A DNA stretch of 64,000 nt, from positions 3,026,501 to 3,090,500 of the forward strand of contig JAUPFL010000001.1 in assembly GCA_030562215.1 (NCBI GenBank). Direction: 5' to 3'. The position numbers were made by a program, and so were the translations under genes. The stretch comes from Peribacillus frigoritolerans. Its GTDB lineage: Bacteria > Bacillota > Bacilli > Bacillales > DSM-1321. Within the stretch, counting starts at the first letter, position 1. Each line of letters starts with the position of its first letter. The notes beneath the pieces were generated by a model. The model was not told the DNA's origin and ran no database searches. It saw only the letters and a program-made list of their open reading frames with translations. Positions 17,785 to 27,921 of this stretch are shown here, piece after piece.

Positions 17785-19235
17785 ATGGGTAAATACACAG
17801 AGCCAGCAACGGATTTGCTTCAACATGTCGGAGGGAAAGAAAATATTGCGACGGTTACGCATTGTGCGACAAGAATGCGTTTTGCGTTGAAAGATCCCGC
17901 CAAGGCGGATGTAACGAATATCGAATCGATTAAGCTTGTGAAAGGAACGTTTACGCAAGCTGGCCAGTTCCAGGTCATAATCGGGAACGAAGTATCATCG
18001 TTTTATAATGAATTCGTTTCCATTGCTGGACTTCAGGAAGCGTCAAAAGAAGATGTGAAAAATGCGGCTAAACAGAATATGAGCTGGCTGCAGCGTATGA
18101 TTGCACATTTAGCTGATATTTTCACCCCGCTGATTCCTGCCATAGTCGTTGGCGGACTCATTCTTGGGTTCCGCAATATCATCGGCGATATAAAAATGTT
18201 CGATGATAGCACAAAGACCCTTGTGGATATTTCACAATTTTGGGCAGGGGTACACGCCTTCCTTTGGCTGATAGGTGAAGCTATTTTTCATTTTCTTCCT
18301 GTTGGGATTACATGGTCGATCTCGAAGAAAATGGGCACGACTCAAATTCTCGGGATCGTCCTTGGTTTGACCCTGGTTTCCCCACAGCTTCTTAATGCAT
18401 ATGCAGTGGCAAACACGAAGGCAAGTGACATACCTTTTTGGGATTTCGGTTTTGCCCAGGTCGATATGATCGGCTACCAGGCCCAAGTCATCCCAGCGAT
18501 ACTTGCAGGGTTCGTCCTGGCGTATTTAGAACGGTTCTTGAGAGATAAAGTGCACAATTCCATTTCCATGATCGTCGTTCCATTTTTCGCTTTACTTCCA
18601 ACTGTAATCATTGCCCATACCATATTGGGGCCTATAGGCTGGAAAATCGGTTCTGTCATTTCTACGGTTGTATATTCCGGATTGACTTCATCAGTTGGTT
18701 GGCTATTTGCTGCCGTTTTCGGCTTTGCTTATGCCCCCTTGTCATCACGGGACTGCATCACATGACAAACGCAATCGATCTTCAGCTTATGAGTGAACTT
18801 GGCGGTACGAACCTATGGCCAATGATCGCATTATCCAATATTGCACAAGGAACGGCCGTGCTTGCAATGATTTACATCAACAGAAAGGACCAGGAGGAAA
18901 GACAAGTTTCCATACCCGCTACGATTTCATGTTATCTCGGTGTAACCGAGCCAGCCATGTTCGGAATTAATCTGAAATACGGCTTTCCGTTCTTAGCCGG
19001 TATGATCGGTTCACTTTTCGCAGGCATCGTTTCAGTCGGATCTGGAGTAATGGCAAATTCTATTGGTGTTGGAGGGATTCCAGGTATCCTATCCATCCAA
19101 CCGCAGCATATGGGAATGTTTGCACTCGCGATGTTGGTTGCTTTCGTTGTGCCATTCATTTTGACTATAGCATTCTCCAAGCGTCCTAAAATGAACTTGA
19201 AAACTAGAACGAAAACAACCAAATTAAATGCTTAA
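17785..19235 (+). pseudogene. treP: PTS trehalose-specific EIIBC component (frameshifted)
   Basis: The protein of about 483 residues has an EIIB domain at residues 1-90, with the phosphorylated cysteine in THCATRMRFALKDP, and a ten-helix EIIC domain of the glucose superfamily. The frame breaks at about 18738 in AYAPL; restoring one C in a five-C run gives APLVITGLHHMTNAID, the conserved sugar-binding loop. It imports trehalose as trehalose-6-phosphate. Start ATG 17785 is behind AAGGAAG. TreA and TreR follow in the same direction, which supports the substrate call. Confidence 0.9.
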
Positions 19236-19316
19236 TAACGCGGAGGGAGAAGGATTCTCCCTCTTTTTTACCATACTTACAAAAGATACATCTGGGATAG
19301 CAGAGGAGGAATCACA

Positions 19317-20985
19317 ATGAAGGATTTTAAAAAAAGTACCATCTATCAAATTTATCCGAAGTCATTTAAGGACTCGAACGGTGACGGCATCGGGGATATA
19401 AATGGAGTTATAGAAAAACTTGATTATCTGAATAAACTGGGAGTGGATTATATTTGGCTGACGCCTTTTTATCGTTCACCGCAAAATGATAACGGATATG
19501 ATGTAGCGGATTATACATCCATTGATCCTGTTTTTGGGACGATGGATGATTTCGAAAGATTGGTGAAGGAAGCTAATTCACGGGATATCCAAATCATGCT
19601 TGATATGGTATTCAACCATACATCAACAGAGCATGAATGGTTCCAAAAAGCATTGGCTGGAGAGAAAGAATATAAGGACTATTATATTTTCAAGAAATCG
19701 AAAAATGGAGAGCCCCTACCAATTGGATTTCGAAATTCGGGGGCCCTGCATGGGAATATGTAGCGGAACATGATGAATACTACCTCCATTTGTTCGATCG
19801 GACACAAGCTGACCTTAACTGGGAAAATCCCAAAGTAAGGCAGGAAATCTTCAATATAGTAAACTTCTGGATGGAAAAAGGTGTAAAAGGATTCCGTTTG
19901 GATGTCATCAATCTTATTTCGAAACCTGACATCTATGAAAATGACAAAGATGGAGATGGACGATGCTTTTATACAGACGGTCCCAAAATTCATCAATTCC
20001 TTAAAGAGATGAATGAAGAAACTTTCGGGAAGGATGAAGAGGTGATGACTGTAGGGGAAATGTCATCGACGACCATTGACCATTGCATCAAATATTCATC
20101 TCCAGTTGAAAGCGAGCTGTCCATGGTATTCAGTTTCCATCATCTAAAGGTGGATTATAAGGATGGGGAAAAGTGGTCACTTGCAGATTTTGACTTCGGG
20201 CAGTTAAAGGAGATCCTAAGCAGCTGGCAATATGGGATGCAAGAAGGAAACGGGTGGAATGCACTGTTCTGGTGCAACCATGACCAGCCGAGGATCGTAT
20301 CCAGGTTTGGGAATGATCAAGAGTATCATAAGGAATCGGCCAAGATGCTGGCAACAGCCATTCATATGCTTAGGGAACCCCTTATATTTATCAAGGGGAG
20401 GAAATAGGGATGACCAACCCGAAATTCAATGATATTGGACAATATCGGGACGTGGAATCGATTAATTATTATAATATTTTAAAAGAGGCAGGCAAGGATG
20501 AAAAGGAAATAATCGAAATCCTTCAAGCTAAATCCCGTGATAACTCGAGAACTCCCATGCAGTGGGAAAATACGGAGCATGCAGGCTTTACAAAAGGGAC
20601 TCCATGGATTACGGTGCCTGATGATGTTAAGAACATCAACGCTGAACACGCACTAATGGATCAGGATTCCATTTTTCATCATTACCAAAAACTTATATTC
20701 TTACGCAAGAAACATGATATCATTGCATATGGGGACTATCAGGAAATTCTTGGCGACCATGAAGCTTTGTTCGCTTATGTACGCAGTCATGAAGACGAGA
20801 AACTTTTGGTCATCAATAACTTTTATGCAAATGAAGCGTCCTTCGAAATGCCAAAGGATATTGACCTATCGGGATACAAATCAGAGCTCCTGCTTTCAAA
20901 CTATATCGATTCGAAAGAAATTGCAGGTGATTTTATCCTTCGTCCCTATGAATCGGTTGTCTATTTGTTGAAAAAGGACGAGTAG
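19317..20985 (+). pseudogene. treA: Trehalose-6-phosphate hydrolase (two frameshifts)
   Basis: The GH13 enzyme of about 557 residues splits trehalose-6-P to glucose and glucose-6-P in the cytoplasm. Family blocks visible are QIYPKSFKDSNGDGIGDING, DMVFNHTS, GFRLDVIN with the nucleophile aspartate, and the glutamate acid/base in MTVGEM. Breaks lie at about 19715 (one C missing from CCCC; correction reads EPPTNWISKFGGPAWEY) and about 20375 (one G missing from GGGG; correction reads LRGTPYIYQGEEIGM). Both are homopolymers. SD GAGGAGG precedes ATG 19317. Confidence 0.92.
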
Positions 20986-21016
20986 CAGACTAAGAAAAAT
21001 ATATTGTGGTGATGAA

Positions 21017-21729
21017 ATGAACAGCAAATATCTATCGCTATATGGTGATATTGTTTCAAAAATTGAAGAAGGAACCTATCCGACAAATTCAAAGCTTCCT
21101 TCCGAAAGCAGCTTCATGGAAGAGTATGATATATCCAGGGATACTGTGAGAAAGTCCTTACAGTTGCTTGAACAAAATGGATATATCCATAAAATCAAAG
21201 GCAAGGGTTCATTTGTCTTGGATTTCAGCAAATTTAATTTTCCTGTAGCAGGGTTGATTTCCTATAAAGAAATGGTGGAAAAGTTGAATTTGCATTCCAA
21301 AACGATCATTCATAAGTTGGAGCTTGAGACCCCTACTCAAACATGGCCAAGCTTCTGGACTTAACTGGTGATGGTAAAGTATGGAAGGTCTTCCGGGTAC
21401 GGCAAATCAATGGGAAGAAGATCATACTGGACAAAGACTATTTCAAAAGCGAGTTCGTAACTAATCTGACCAAGGAAATTTGTGAGGATTCGATTTATGG
21501 ATATATCGAAAAGGAACTCGGTCTCCAGATTGGGTTTTCCAATAAGGAAATTACCGTGGAGCCATGCAGTGAAGAAGATAAACAATTATTGGACATTGAA
21601 GACTTCGATATGGTGGCAGTTGTGAAAAGTACGGTCCATTTAATCGATGGAAGCTTGTTTCAATATAGTGAATCCAGGCATAGACCCGATAAATTCAAGT
21701 TCACGGACTTTGCACGGAGGACTTGGTGA
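21017..21729 (+). pseudogene. treR: GntR-family trehalose operon repressor (frameshifted)
   Basis: The N-terminal winged helix (LYGDIVSKIEEGTYPTNSKL, EYDISRDTVRKSLQLLEQNG) is a GntR DNA-binding domain, and the C-terminal UTRA domain ends SESRHRPDKFKFTDFARR as in TreR. The frame breaks at about 21342 in CAAACATGG; one added base gives DMAKLLDLTG or NMAKLLDLTG. It should bind the palindromes at 17687 and 17724 and be released by trehalose-6-phosphate. It follows treA by 32 nt. Confidence 0.9.
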
Positions 21730-21869
21730 AGGCTAAGGATGAAATGAAAAGAAGAAATGACTCTTAAAAAGAGATGCCGGGCGGACTTTTCTAATTCAGT
21801 TCAAGGTATCGTGTTAAACTTATAGATACTAATATTTTTGAATGGGCGGGGAGAGTAGGAGAGTCAAAC

Positions 21870-22217
21870 TTAGTTTGATTCTCCCTCCGCTTGTTTGGAG
21901 GTATGGGAAGCATTTAGTAATACCACTCCGCCGATTATTAATACTAAGCCGCCTAATGTAGTGATGCTGAATGGCTCATTCCATAAAAGTACGCCAATCA
22001 ATGCTGTTAAAGCTGTGCCTATTCCTGACCAAATGGCGTATGCTAAGCTTAACGGAATTGTTTTAAGACATACAGATAAACTATAAAATGCAATTCCAAA
22101 TCCTATTATAACCCCAAATGAAGCGAATAAATGTGTGAAGCCTTCAGACAGCTTAAGCATGGTCGTACCAAATACTTCGCTTATGATTGAAATTCCTAAA
22201 GCTATGTATCCTTTCAT
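21870..22217 (-). CDS. Small multidrug resistance (SMR) efflux subunit, EbrB-like
   Basis: The 115-residue protein starts at ATG 22217 behind GGAGG. It has four transmembrane helices and the SMR marks: the membrane-embedded glutamate in IISEVFGTTMLKLSEGF, and AYAIWSGIGTALTALIGVLL. It is the second gene of a two-gene unit, which is typical of heterodimeric pumps such as EbrAB that export cationic dyes and quaternary ammonium compounds by proton exchange. Confidence 0.92.
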   Translation of the reverse strand: MKGYIALGISIISEVFGTTMLKLSEGFTHLFASFGVIIGFGIAFYSLSVCLKTIPLSLAYAIWSGIGTALTALIGVLLWNEPFSITTLGGLVLIIGGVVLLNASHTSKQAEGESN

Positions 22218-22242
22218 ATTGTTACCTCCGATTACTAAATTT

Positions 22243-22572
22243 TTAAGAAATGCCTTCACTAGAGAGCTTCAATACAACCACTCCGCCAATAATCAAGACT
22301 AAACCTAAAAATTTTTTCAGGTTAAAGCTTTCTTTATAAACGATAACTCCCACTATAGCAGTTAAAGCTGTTCCTATTCCCGACCAAATGGCATAAGCCG
22401 TTCCAAGCGGGATGGTTATTAGAGATAATGACAGGCAATAAAAAGCCAAACCCATTCCAATTACCACACCAATGGAAGGGAATAACCTTTTAAACCCGTT
22501 TGATACTTTTAACATCGAACTGCCAAACACTTCACTTACGATGGCCATTGCCAAAAATGCATAATGATTCAA
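22243..22572 (-). CDS. Small multidrug resistance (SMR) efflux subunit, EbrA-like
   Basis: This 109-residue SMR protein has four helices, the proton-coupling glutamate in AIVSEVFGSSMLKVSNGF and the GTAYAIWSGIGTALTAIVG signature. Start ATG 22572 lies behind AGGAGGTG. It is 25 nt upstream of the partner gene and closely similar to it, which fits an antiparallel heterodimer of two duplicated subunits. Confidence 0.92.
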   Translation of the reverse strand: MNHYAFLAMAIVSEVFGSSMLKVSNGFKRLFPSIGVVIGMGLAFYCLSLSLITIPLGTAYAIWSGIGTALTAIVGVIVYKESFNLKKFLGLVLIIGGVVVLKLSSEGIS

Positions 22573-22848
22573 GATTTAACACCTCCTAAATATGGATTAC
22601 TATTTCTCAATCTCTTCCCCAAGAATCTTAACATCTAAAGGACTCCTATTAAACTAATACCACCTATAGCCAGACTCATATTTTCTGTCATTGCAGAAAA
22701 TATCCTTTCACGCTCAATTTTAGGCTGAAAGTGGTACAATAAGCCGCCTCTTCGAACCTGAAAGCAACATATAAGAGTGTTGAACAGGGATTTTAAGGGA
22801 TTTTATCGAATGGTTCCTTTAACGATTATATTGGGGTGAATTTATTTC

Positions 22849-23979
22849 ATGGAATTTAAAATAAACAAAGAATGTTTCAATAAGGCGATTACAGATGTCA
22901 GCCATGCCGTTTCCATAAAAACGCCTATACCCATTTTATCAGGTATAAAGATAGTGGCTAATGACGATTGCTTAACCCTTCTTGGTAGTAATTCCGATAT
23001 TGTCATTGAAAAAACGATTCCTTTAACGATTGATGGTGTAAAGGAATTGGAGGTTTTTGAAAAGGGTACGGTCGTTTTATCAGCTAAATATTTAAGTGAA
23101 ATCGTAAAAAAATTACATGATGTCATTCATGTAAAGCTGAACGAAAATCTATCAGTTACTATTAAATCAAATGAAATAGTCATGAACTTAAATGGATTAC
23201 ATTCCGGGGAATACCCAAATACCCCTCAAATGGATGAATCCGGTTATTTTAATATCCCAAGTGTTGAATTATTGGAAATCATAAAACAGACTGCGTTTGC
23301 CGTTTCTAAAAGCGAGGCCAGACCTGCACTGACAGGTGTCAATTTGTCTATCAAGGGAAACAAGCTAACTTGTGTTGCAACAAATTCCCATCGTTTAGCG
23401 CTAAGAGAACTTGTTTTAGAATCAAAGTTGAATGGGTCTTTCATCATTCCAAGTAAAAGCCTTAATGAATTAACCAAGTTATTCAATAATGAAGCGGATA
23501 TCATACATATTTTCATCACAGAAAGCTTTATCGTCTTTAAATCAAATAATATTTCACTTTTTTCAAGGCTGATTGAAGGTAATTATCCTAATGTATCAGG
23601 ATTGCTGCCAAAAGATTTGAAAACGATCATAACCTTGGACACCAATACACTGTTAAAGGGTATTGACAGGGCCCTGCCTTTTTGCAAATGAATGGAGAAA
23701 TAACAATGTACATATAGAAATCCTTGATAAAAGTAAGTTAAGGATATCCTCTAATTCATCGGACTTAGGGAAAATAGAAGAAACACAAAGCATCAAGTCA
23801 TTCAGAGGTGAGGCGGGGTTAAGTGTATCACTGGATGGAAGTTTTTATTGGATGCCTTAAAAGCAATAAAAGAAAACGAGGTAAAGCTAAGTTTTGGCGG
23901 TCCAATGAGACCTGTCTTAATCGAGCCAAGCGATAATTCCTCCTATCTTCATCTCATTTCACCAGTGAGAACATACTAA
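22849..23979 (+). pseudogene. dnaN: Second DNA polymerase III beta clamp (DnaN paralog, two frameshifts)
   Basis: Three consecutive frames give a beta clamp of about 376 residues with three similar domains: residues 1-120, 121-245 (EARPALTGVNL, ATNSHRLALRE) and a third ending PMRPVLIEPSDN and SPVRTY. Breaks are an extra C at about 23671 (GGGCCC) and a missing T at about 23845 (TTTTT). It is not beside dnaA or recF, so it is an extra copy; some bacilli carry a second dnaN. Its sequence drift (LHSGEYPNTP, IDRACLFANE) suggests a specialised clamp or a decaying duplicate. Confidence 0.85.
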
Positions 23980-24332
23980 AGGGCAAAGACTGCAGGATAC
24001 GAATACAAGGGTGAATCACCAAACTTCAACAACGGATTATGTAATTAGCAGTCGTTTTGGCTGCTGAGCATTGTCGGAAGAATCTCTTTAAAGAGGTTTA
24101 TTTTAAAATAAACCACGGTAGAATATATGGTAAAAATATGACCCTACAATAGCTAAATACTCACGATTCGTTTTTCAGTCCCTATACCCGTAAGGAACGC
24201 TCCAAGTACAAATACCCGAGCATTTAAGCCAATGGGTCTTTGTCTTTACAGAAGGTTCATTTTTTAACATGGAAAAAATAACAAAGATGATAATATGCAG
24301 CAAGTTCATGCCAGGTTTTGAAATAAAATAAG

Positions 24333-24372
24333 AAAGGGAGAACGAGTCAGCCACATGACCTGTTCTCCCTTT
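24333..24372 (+). terminator. Hairpin terminator
   Basis: AAAGGGAGAAC and GTTCTCCCTTT form an 11-bp stem ending in T residues. It is the first strong terminator after the second dnaN. The 350 bp between 23980 and 24333 show no gene. Confidence 0.75.
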
Positions 24373-24624
24373 TGTTCTTAGGAATCCGTCACTTCAACCA
24401 GACAGTAAGGTCGAAAGTGACGGGTAGTTAACAAAAATGCCTTTTCCAAATGCAAAACTAATACAATAACTGCTAAAACTCCATACTTTAATATGATCTG
24501 ATTGTCTTTATCTACATAGTAATTCAAATATACTATTTCCTCTTAGAAACAAACTATTAACCTATTACACTATTATATATCTTTCATATACTAATATAGC
24601 TTTTAATAGAAAGGGGAAGAAAGA

Positions 24625-24768
24625 GTGCAATCACCTTGTATCCTAGAAGTTAATGACCAATTCTTTTTAGTCACTGAAATTGATGATGTAGCTACACTTA
24701 GAATCCGTATTTCATCTCAATTAGCATCAGCTTTAATGGCATTAGGATTCCCAGTCTGCGGCGAATAG
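24625..24768 (+). CDS. Putative 47-residue peptide with two cysteines
   Basis: GTG 24625 behind AAAGGGGAAG starts a peptide that begins MQSPCILEVNDQF and ends ALMALGFPVCGE. It has one cysteine near each end, an acidic middle, no signal peptide, and its own terminator at 24861. The tidy gene-plus-terminator layout in a gene-poor stretch supports a real short gene. The family is not recognised. Confidence 0.5.
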   Translation: MQSPCILEVNDQFFLVTEIDDVATLRIRISSQLASALMALGFPVCGE

Positions 24769-24860
24769 GTCACTTTCCTAACATTTTTAGGTATCCCACT
24801 TCAAAAAGGGTTAGTGCATACCCTATAGTAACTAGTTAATCAGATGTTATCGGCATGTAA

Positions 24861-24891
24861 AAAGGGATTTTCTATAGGAAAATCCCTTTTT
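24861..24891 (+). terminator. Terminator after the 47-residue peptide gene
   Basis: AAAGGGATTTTC and GGAAAATCCCTTT pair around the loop TATA, followed by T residues. Confidence 0.85.
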
Positions 24892-24899
24892 ACTACTTC

Positions 24900-25317
24900 G
24901 AGTGAAGTAAAGACTTCTCGCAGGAATGCGACAGCTGCTGGATTAAAGCGTTGATTCAGGCCTTCTGGCTTATTAATTAGGACTCCGTCGAAGCTTCTAA
25001 ACGACTACATAAGTGCGTGAGTGATGTACTAGCGACTTCTTCTTGGCAGAGCCAAACGCAAAGGGCGACAAGTCCATTTACTTGATACTTACTAGATCGC
25101 TGTGGAAATCCCACCTGTTGGGCAGTTCTTGCAGGACTTTTGGGGATAGAAAACATTGTAATTCTTGTGCAAAAAGTGTCAGTTCACTGAAGGTAGGATT
25201 CATAAAAAAACCCATCCTTTCTCGTAAACTATTTACGATAAGCATAGCGTTTTTTTATTTTAGAAGGTATTGTTTTAACTTAGGTTGATGGGCATGGGGC
25301 TGTACCCCTTATATGCC
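24900..25317. other. Gene-poor stretch, possibly repeat-derived
   Basis: No frame here has a convincing start or composition. The sequence from about 24900 to 25260 is richer in GC than its flanks and gives fragmentary frames in several phases, as expected of an old mobile-element remnant. I cannot name the element. Confidence 0.3.
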
Positions 25318-26517
25318 TTAGAAGATACCCGAACTTACCTTTTTTAAGTACTCATCTATAGCCGTTAGAGCTTCTTTTGCTCCACCTGATTTTTTAAAGC
25401 TATTGCTCAACTTCTTAGCATTTTCCCGATAAGCAGGATTGGACAATATCTGTTGAACGGATTCTTGTAGCTTTTCTATGCTTACTTCATGTGGATCAAT
25501 TTTAAACCCGGCTTGAAGTTCCTCTAATCGATTAGCGATCAAAGGCTGATCTGAGGTCTGGGGGATGACGACAAGGGGAACTTCATAATAGAGAGCCTCG
25601 CTCGTACTATTCATTCCCCCATGGGTAATGAAGGCGTCTGTATGCTTTAAAACTTCGAGCTGCGGTAAATATCTACGTACAATGAAGTTTTCCGGCAAAG
25701 GCTGCAGCTTGGCTAAATCAGTAGCCATGCCCACTGAAAATATGACTTTCCCCTCAAAGTTTCTAAAAGCCTCTACACAGGTTTGAAAGAAAGATTCAAA
25801 TCCTTGCAATATGGTACCCATTGAAATATACAGTACTTTCTGGTCTTTCAGTTCCTCTAACGGAAAATCATGTGTTTGCACCCGTTTCGTGATGGAAGGA
25901 CCGATAAATACATATGAATCATCCATATATTCTCCACCTGGTTGAAACTCTCTGCTTGTATAGACAATATTCAAATCAGAAGCATTCATCATAAATTGGA
26001 AGTGGTGCTTTACCTTCACACCGAAACGTTCCTGGATCCGTTCCGTTATAGTCGAATTTTCTTTCTCCATTTCCGGTGATGGATTTAGAGGAAGACCCCT
26101 GCTACTTTCTAGCATTTTCAGGAATTGCTCCTGAGGAATAGCGAAGGAAGATGATGAAGAGATAGAAGGAATGTTTAAATAGTCTTTGACCAGCAGTCCC
26201 GCACCAAACGTATCATGATATACATAATCAAATGGGATGGAATCAGCTAATTCTTGAACAACAGCCAAAATATCATAGGAAAGTTTTAATATGACTTGCA
26301 TAAATTCATGGATACTAGTGACTTTTTGAGGTGTTAATCCCTTTAAATGATTTGGATGAAGATATACATTCGCACCCAAACCTTCAATTCTCTCTTTAAA
26401 TTCTTCAGTGGTTATGTAATGAACAGAATCTCCACGGTCAATTAAAGCTTTTACTACACCAAGAGTCGGATTAACATGGCCCTCAGCCGGAATGTTTATC
26501 ATTAATACATTCATCAA
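25318..26517 (-). CDS. Macrolide-type (YjiC/YojK-like) UDP-glycosyltransferase
   Basis: The 399-residue GT1 enzyme has the N-terminal acceptor domain ([20 protein letters not shown]) and the C-terminal nucleotide-sugar motif [20 protein letters not shown] followed by [20 protein letters not shown]. The histidine at about residue 14 (EGHVNP) is the usual catalytic base. Bacillus relatives glucosylate flavonoids, macrolides and bacteriocin-like compounds. Start ATG 26517 lies behind AAAGGGGAG. It stands alone. Confidence 0.93.
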   Translation of the reverse strand: MMNVLMINIPAEGHVNPTLGVVKALIDRGDSVHYITTEEFKERIEGLGANVYLHPNHLKGLTPQKVTSIHEFMQVILKLSYDILAVVQELADSIPFDYVYHDTFGAGLLVKDYLNIPSISSSSSFAIPQEQFLKMLESSRGLPLNPSPEMEKENSTITERIQERFGVKVKHHFQFMMNASDLNIVYTSREFQPGGEYMDDSYVFIGPSITKRVQTHDFPLEELKDQKVLYISMGTILQGFESFFQTCVEAFRNFEGKVIFSVGMATDLAKLQPLPENFIVRRYLPQLEVLKHTDAFITHGGMNSTSEALYYEVPLVVIPQTSDQPLIANRLEELQAGFKIDPHEVSIEKLQESVQQILSNPAYRENAKKLSNSFKKSGGAKEALTAIDEYLKKVSSGIF

Positions 26518-26529
26518 CTTTCACTCCCC

Positions 26530-27910
26530 TTTCAAATAATATATAAATCACTCAATCTCTTTTCATGATACAATACCATTCTTATCTTTTTCCAATATAA
26601 ACCATCATGTTTATCTAAAAGGGATGACGCAAGAATTATTTCTTTTTTAAGCTATTCACTAAAGACAATGGTGATTTGAGCTATTAATGAAGTTCTACGT
26701 CACTTTTTCTTTATCGTTAACTGATGGATTTACAGGATCTTTTATGCCGATCTCATTCAAAAATGGCGTACAAGACATCTTCTATGCCATTTTTACCTCT
26801 ATGGTTCCAAAAGTAACGAATTCTTGCCGTACCCGGTTAAGGATAGAAAAGTCATTTCAAAAAGTACTTTAAAGAAATGACATTACATCCTTATCGTTTG
26901 AAAAATGGCAATTTTTTAGCCTGAATTCCCTTAAGTATCAAGGTAAAGTTTTGAGTACCCCCAGAACGGAATTTTGGACTTTCATTGTAACTTATAAGCT
27001 CCATGTATTGTTTTTTTCCATGGCAGTCATGGAAGACGGTACACTTTGGTGGTGGGGAAATACATAATACAGACTAATTGCATAATATAGGATAATTATT
27101 AAATCGTGATGTTCACGTTTGGTGAACTTTCATGGTTTACCAGAACAGATTTAACGAGTGAAACAAATGTAATATAGGGTTTTCTTTTCTCGCATTAAAT
27201 TGCGAGCTCTTTTTAATCGATAATATCTGCTAACCTTTCACTATGGAGGGATTAAAATATACCGTTTCTTCGTTTATTAGTTTACAAAATCAAAAATCCC
27301 ATGAATTATATAGAATTCGATGGCTTTTCCATGTAATTTGACCGTTGGGGACAAACTACCAAAACAGATAAACGAGTTTTTACCGATTTAGAAGCTCGTG
27401 TGAATTATTTATAAATACAAATGCTTCTGAAGTGGTGAAAGTAGAAAAAAATCCAGTCATCATTAACTGAAAATTCTCAATTAACACAAAAATGAGTGTA
27501 TAATATGATAAAACGGTTATCTAAGTTTGTGGGTAACTATTTCTTAATAAGGAGGCGATACTCTTAAATATGCATGGAAATTTATTTATTGGAAGGGAAA
27601 TACTGGTAGGGTGCAGAAAAGGAGAAATTTATTAGTCTAGAAAGGAATTAAAGCAGCTTAGTAGCCGTTGGAAATGTGGGTTTAGATATTGCGTTTCCAC
27701 AAAGTCGTTCAATGTTAATTTTTATTGGGATGCGCTCCTATAGCAGCACTAGTTTCGGAAGGTCAACTATAATACAGAATATTTTTAACGATGTGGTTTG
27801 TTCAACGTTTTAAAATTAAAGCGCTTTCCATTAGCCAGCCATTTCGTGTTGTACTCAATTAAACTATGCATTAATTAATATATACAAAAAATCACTATAT
27901 ATACATACTG
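26530..27910. other. Long stretch with only gene remnants
   Basis: About 1.4 kb without an intact gene. At about 27015-27068 the plus strand reads MAVMEDGTLWWWGNT, which has the DGTLWxWG core of RCC1 repeats and is probably the trace of such a gene. Hairpins lie at 26850-26882 (GTCATTTC/GAAATGAC) and 27190-27220 (CTCGCA/TGCGAG then T run). The rest is AT-rich and shows nothing I can name. Confidence 0.45.
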
Positions 27911-27921
27911 GAGGTATTAGG

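Noticed and set aside
25043..25288. 81-codon frame in the gene-poor stretch
   Set aside because: Basic, Cys/Ser-rich composition without a ribosome binding site; more likely an old repeat read in a random frame.
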